Source: Spirochaetae bacterium HGW-Spirochaetae-7
GTDB taxonomy: Bacteria; Spirochaetota; Spirochaetia; Treponematales; UBA12059
Length of the DNA: 32,059 nt
Assembly: GCA_002839245.1 (NCBI GenBank)
Contig: PGXR01000062.1
Location: 1-32,059, forward strand
Direction of reading: 5' to 3'
The position numbers and the translations under genes were made by a program. Shown piece by piece: positions 28,863 through 32,059 of this stretch. Below the pieces are notes generated by a model that had not been told where the DNA came from, did not search any database, and saw only the letters and a program-made list of their open reading frames with translations. Positions within the stretch are counted from its first letter, which is position 1, and every line of letters begins with the position of its first letter.

Positions 28863-30554
28863 TCATCGCTCCTGGCTACGCCACCGCTTTACTATGGCGT
28901 CTACGTCGAGGTCCGTCGGGCCATCTCTCCACTTTGTGTAGAAGTCGATGTCATCACTGTTGGGCGTCGGGTTCGGTTTGTCGAACTGCAGCCGCGTTGG
29001 AAGTGGGACGGCCTCCCCGAGGACCAATGCTTCGCCTCGTCCCAAGCCGGCAAGAACGCTGACCAAGTCTCCCTCGCTCTCTGGAACAAGGCTACGGACG
29101 TAGGCTTGATCGTCAGGATTCGTGATCCTTAGACAGATGAACGTCCCGCATTGGGCTAGGACCGTTTCAGAGACTTCGTGGGGTCGCTGGCTTACCACCG
29201 CCAAGCCAACGCCATACTTGCGCCCCTCCTTCGCGATGCGCTCCATTGACTTTCGAGAACCCGCGAATTGGCTTTCACTCGCGTGAGGAATGTAGGCGTG
29301 CGCTTCCTCGCATATCAGGAGAATGGGGAATTCGCGGTACTTGGGGTTCCAATAGTTGAACTCGAACGCCAAGCGGCCTATCTGCGCGGCGACCGTGGGG
29401 CGCACGTCGAACGGAACTGAAGACAGGTCGATCACTGTAACCGCCGCCTTGGGTGTTCCGAGTCCGACGAAGTCCCGAAGCAACAACGAAAGGGACGCCG
29501 AGTCTTTGCGAACCTTCGGCTTCAACAGGAAGTCGTACCGAACATCATTTAGCTTGCTATCCAGTCGCATGAGAAAATTATCGAACTTCCCGGTCAGCGT
29601 ACCGGTAATAAGCTTGCCAGAACTACCCATAACCTGGCCGTTCATCGACTCGATTTCAGCTCGTAAGGCAGCAAGGTCAAAGAACACGGGCGTATCCAGT
29701 GTTGTCCTTGGCAATCCCAACGTCGTGCCTTCGGCGGTGCGCAGACGACCAAGAACATCTCTGAATGCAGCAACTTGGTTGTGAGCGCTAAAGTCCGTGT
29801 TGTCGATGAACAAGTCGCAGAGTTCTGCGTATGTCATCAGCCAGTACGGAATCTCAAGTTCGCGAGCGTCAACATGTCGGACAATTGCGTCCTCAAAGGC
29901 GTAATGCCTGGTTCCGTCCGCCCGCTTCCAGCAATACTCTCCGTGCAAATCCAAGATTATGATGTGGGCGCGAGGCATAACGGCGACCGTGCGCTGGACC
30001 AAAGCAGCCACGGTCCAGGACTTGCCCGATCCGGTTTGTCCAAGAATCGCAAAGTGGCGCCCGAATAGATTTGAGGGCTCGAGACAAACTTTGAGCGACG
30101 GATGAGTCGCCACCGTCCCCACGGAAAAACCCTTCGACTGGAAGCGTTCGAACATTTTGGCAATGTCCGTGGAGCCGACCGCGTGAACTTCGGCCCCGGT
30201 TGTCGGATACCTGCCAACCCCTCGGTCAAACTGCCCATCGGAGCGAATCGAACCGATGGGCGTAAGTCGCGCGATCCGTTTAGCGAACGACAATCGCGCA
30301 GTGTCTTCGCCTGGCGTCTCGATCGTCGGCGCGGCAATCACCTCTTGCTCGGTCATGCGAGTCACGATGGCAATGATGTTCACATCGTTCTGCCGAATGG
30401 CGACGTATGAGCCTATCTGACCTACAAGAATGTCCTCGTCACCAATCGTGACAGTTGGCGCGCGGCCCTGATCGTCTTCTACAAGAGTGGCCATTAGCAT
30501 GTTCGCCTGAACATCGATGATGTATCCGATTACTGTGTTGGAAGATTCCGTCAT
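28863..30554 (-). CDS. herA: HerA-type ATPase of a SIR2-HerA anti-phage system
   Basis: A 563-aa HerA/DUF87 hexameric ATPase. An N-terminal HAS-barrel (VIGYIIDVQANMLMATLV; ILVGQIGSYVAIRQNDVNII) is followed by a RecA-like core with Walker A ILGQTGSGKSWT (about 170-181), Walker B ILLICEEAHAYI, an AKEGRKYGVGLAVVSQRPHE segment and ITNPDDQAYVRSLV near the arginine-finger region. HerA hexamers assemble with SIR2 NADases in a known defence complex that depletes NAD+ on infection. The SIR2 gene is directly upstream (33 bases), giving the pair. AAGGAGGT lies 7 bases before ATG 30554. G+C is lower than the chromosome, consistent with a transferred island. Confidence 0.9.
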   Translation of the reverse strand: MTESSNTVIGYIIDVQANMLMATLVEDDQGRAPTVTIGDEDILVGQIGSYVAIRQNDVNIIAIVTRMTEQEVIAAPTIETPGEDTARLSFAKRIARLTPIGSIRSDGQFDRGVGRYPTTGAEVHAVGSTDIAKMFERFQSKGFSVGTVATHPSLKVCLEPSNLFGRHFAILGQTGSGKSWTVAALVQRTVAVMPRAHIIILDLHGEYCWKRADGTRHYAFEDAIVRHVDARELEIPYWLMTYAELCDLFIDNTDFSAHNQVAAFRDVLGRLRTAEGTTLGLPRTTLDTPVFFDLAALRAEIESMNGQVMGSSGKLITGTLTGKFDNFLMRLDSKLNDVRYDFLLKPKVRKDSASLSLLLRDFVGLGTPKAAVTVIDLSSVPFDVRPTVAAQIGRLAFEFNYWNPKYREFPILLICEEAHAYIPHASESQFAGSRKSMERIAKEGRKYGVGLAVVSQRPHEVSETVLAQCGTFICLRITNPDDQAYVRSLVPESEGDLVSVLAGLGRGEALVLGEAVPLPTRLQFDKPNPTPNSDDIDFYTKWRDGPTDLDVDAIVKRWRSQER

Positions 30555-30587
30555 TGGTCATACCTCCTTGGCGAGACGCTCAAAGCT

Positions 30588-31586
30588 TCAAAGGTCGGCA
30601 TGACCCGGCCCTGTTACACCTTTCAGCGAGCACTGTGATTCGGTCACTACGATAACGTTTGGCTTGGGACTCCATCGAGTCCATGAGGGCGTACCAAGCT
30701 CTTTGGTGAAGATCAATACCGTGAAGTCGGTTCGGGCAAGAGCAGCTTCTATGACCGCGTTGACGTGCTCATCGGAAAACCCGTACCCAATGCATACGAG
30801 CCTGTTGATTGGCGCGGCGTTGTGCGCCAAGCAACCGCGGAAAATAGACCAGAGCGTGGAATATGGCGGGTACATCGTATCCGCCGCCTTCCTGCGTTGC
30901 GGTGGAAGCATAAGCCTCTTTGTGTCGACCGGCGGTTCTGCGTCGAATCCACATCTGCGAACACCGTTGGTCGAACATTCGTACCAACCTAGCGATCCGT
31001 GAAGCTTCAGAAGGTGGATCGGCTTGACGGTCTCGTCGAACTGCTTACCCTTGTGCGTCCCACGGATTCGTCCAATTCGTTCTTCGAATACTGCGGGATC
31101 GAAGTACGAATGCTCTGCGCCGAGATAGCCGTCGATAACACGCACGTGAACAAGTGCAGCCGCCCGCTCGATGAGCGGGTCGTAGTTGAGGCTGAAAACT
31201 TTGACATTCGGGTTCGCGTGTTGCGCGATGCGGCGAACAAACTCGCTGTGCAGATCGAGCGACGGATTCCTGGGCATGAAGAGTTCCGCCAGCGCGGCCG
31301 TAACCAGGTGTCGGTACGGCGTATCGTTTGCCCCGCCGTCATCCAAGAGGTCCAAGGCGTGCTCAAGCCCATTCGCGCCGCCATCAAGCTTTGCCTGAAT
31401 GTCATCTCGCTTCGCTGCATCCGTGATCGAACCTTTGATGAGGTCCCACAGTTGGAACGCGAGTGGGTAGCCATTCCCGTTGAGGTACGAGGAACCTGCT
31501 CCAAGGAGATAGCCGACGCGCTGCGACTTAAGTTGTTGGGCTACCTTTGCCTCAAGCTCTGTCGTGAAGTCGGATGCCGCGACCAT
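30588..31586 (-). CDS. SIR2-domain NADase of a SIR2-HerA anti-phage system
   Basis: A 332-aa SIR2-like protein. GYLLGAGSSYLNGNGYP is the NAD-binding GAG loop, VFSLNYDPLIERAA holds the catalytic-type Asn and Asp, and HLLKLHGSLGWYEC holds the catalytic His. CIGYGFSDEHVNAVIEAAL is the C-terminal nucleotide-binding segment. Such stand-alone SIR2 proteins in defence systems hydrolyse NAD+ rather than deacetylate. No zinc Cys quartet typical of deacetylase sirtuins is evident. The ATG lies 3 bases after the HsdS stop, with GGGGAG 9 bases upstream inside that gene, so the three are co-transcribed. HerA follows. Confidence 0.88.
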   Translation of the reverse strand: MVAASDFTTELEAKVAQQLKSQRVGYLLGAGSSYLNGNGYPLAFQLWDLIKGSITDAAKRDDIQAKLDGGANGLEHALDLLDDGGANDTPYRHLVTAALAELFMPRNPSLDLHSEFVRRIAQHANPNVKVFSLNYDPLIERAAALVHVRVIDGYLGAEHSYFDPAVFEERIGRIRGTHKGKQFDETVKPIHLLKLHGSLGWYECSTNGVRRCGFDAEPPVDTKRLMLPPQRRKAADTMYPPYSTLWSIFRGCLAHNAAPINRLVCIGYGFSDEHVNAVIEAALARTDFTVLIFTKELGTPSWTRWSPKPNVIVVTESQCSLKGVTGPGHADL

Positions 31587-31589
31587 GTC

Positions 31590-32000
31590 TCACGTCTCCC
31601 CAATTGCCGGATCATCCTCGCCCCAGACGCGTGCGAGGGTAGCCTGGATCTTTTTCTCGAAACGGGCGATCAGTTCGCGGTTGGCGGCGACTAGCGCCTG
31701 CTCGGCTTCGATCTCCGCCACGATCGCGCGCTGTGTGGTGACATCGTCGGGGATCGGAATCGGGATTCTGTTCAGCGCCTCTTGGTTGACCTTCGGCTGA
31801 GCTGCACCAGTGACAAACTCCTCAATGGAAATGGAGTTGAGGTAGACCTCCACGAACTTCTGCGTCGCCGATTCTGCGAATTTCAAAACGTGAGCATGAT
31901 TGTTGACCCAGCATTTTCCTGAGACGGAAAAGGCAATCGGAGTCGAGCGTGCTAGTAGGTTTGCACCATCTTCTGAAATAAGAGTAAGCGTCAATTTCAC
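31590..32000 (-). CDS. hsdS: Type I restriction specificity subunit HsdS, C-terminal part (fragment or truncated gene)
   Basis: 136 aa from GTG 32000. LISEDGANLLARSTPIAFSV and WVNNHAHVLKF are the family's target-recognition-domain segments. QPKVNQEALNRIPIPIPDD and the helix ending RELIARFEKKIQATLARVWG are the second conserved spacer helix of HsdS. HsdS directs the methylase and nuclease subunits to the DNA target. The usual N-terminal half is absent: the same frame meets TGA at 32057-32055, two bases from the window edge, so at most 18 further residues could be added. It is either a half-size S subunit, a frameshifted gene or a leftover of a full RM locus. Confidence 0.75.
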   Translation of the reverse strand: MKLTLTLISEDGANLLARSTPIAFSVSGKCWVNNHAHVLKFAESATQKFVEVYLNSISIEEFVTGAAQPKVNQEALNRIPIPIPDDVTTQRAIVAEIEAEQALVAANRELIARFEKKIQATLARVWGEDDPAIGET

Positions 32001-32059
32001 CCCGTCTTGACAGGTTTCAGGACTGATGGATCCAATTTGTATGGTAGCAGGTCTTCAAC

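Overview
The window is 32 kb of mostly high-GC DNA, about two-thirds G+C by eye. Features that favour a spirochaete-like bacterium are a PyrI domain that continues in frame from what looks like a PyrB C-terminus (PyrB-PyrI fusions are known in Treponema and Thermotoga), a chemoreceptor-CheW pair, and Gram-negative style lipoprotein and Tat signals. This placement is inference; no rRNA or tRNA is present. Several genes look leaderless: a -35 box, a 17-bp spacer, a -10 box, exactly 6 bases, then ATG.

Layout. 1-4.9 kb (+): end of a PyrBI fusion, an unrecognised gene coupled to a PfkB/FrlD-like kinase, a DUF1697-like gene, and two adjacent alpha/alpha-toroid (prenyltransferase-like) genes. 5.0-8.1 kb (+): chemoreceptor, CheW, a hexamer repeat inside a tiny leader ORF, and a flavodoxin-like lipoprotein. 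8.1-13.3 kb (-): a translationally coupled mutasome-like operon, DUF72 > ImuB > DnaE2 core > DnaE2 C-terminal part, in which the polymerase is split in two at a TGATG junction. 13.4-13.6 kb: a 115-bp element with perfect 22-bp inverted ends and TA at each end. 13.6-17.1 kb (-): a lower-GC operon of DUF2141, NTF2-like, SDR and CrtI-like FAD enzyme. 17.2-20.3 kb (-): a ferric-reductase-like membrane protein, a Tat-exported DUF362 protein and a membrane polyferredoxin; the last two run together out of frame with no stop or start between them.

20.4-25.0 kb: an unrecognised + strand gene, a periplasmic LEA/WHy-like protein, an M3 peptidase (-), and a HEAT-repeat-like protein (+). 25.0-28.9 kb (-): two paralogous vapBC modules, one with a frameshifted antitoxin, interleaved with one intact DUF4143-type ATPase gene and two internally deleted remnants of it. 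The intact gene has a three-half-site operator, and one remnant keeps a decayed copy of that operator. 28.6-32.1 kb (-, lower GC): a defence island with a partial type I restriction specificity gene, a SIR2-domain protein and a HerA ATPase (a known anti-phage pair), followed by a third gene cut short by fusion to an ATPase remnant.

The main points for follow-up are the split DnaE2 in an ImuB operon lacking ImuA, the five same-geometry leaderless promoters, the DUF362/polyferredoxin junction, the ATPase-vapBC array, and the truncated third gene of the SIR2-HerA operon. All functions are judged from sequence motifs and recall of families; no search was run.
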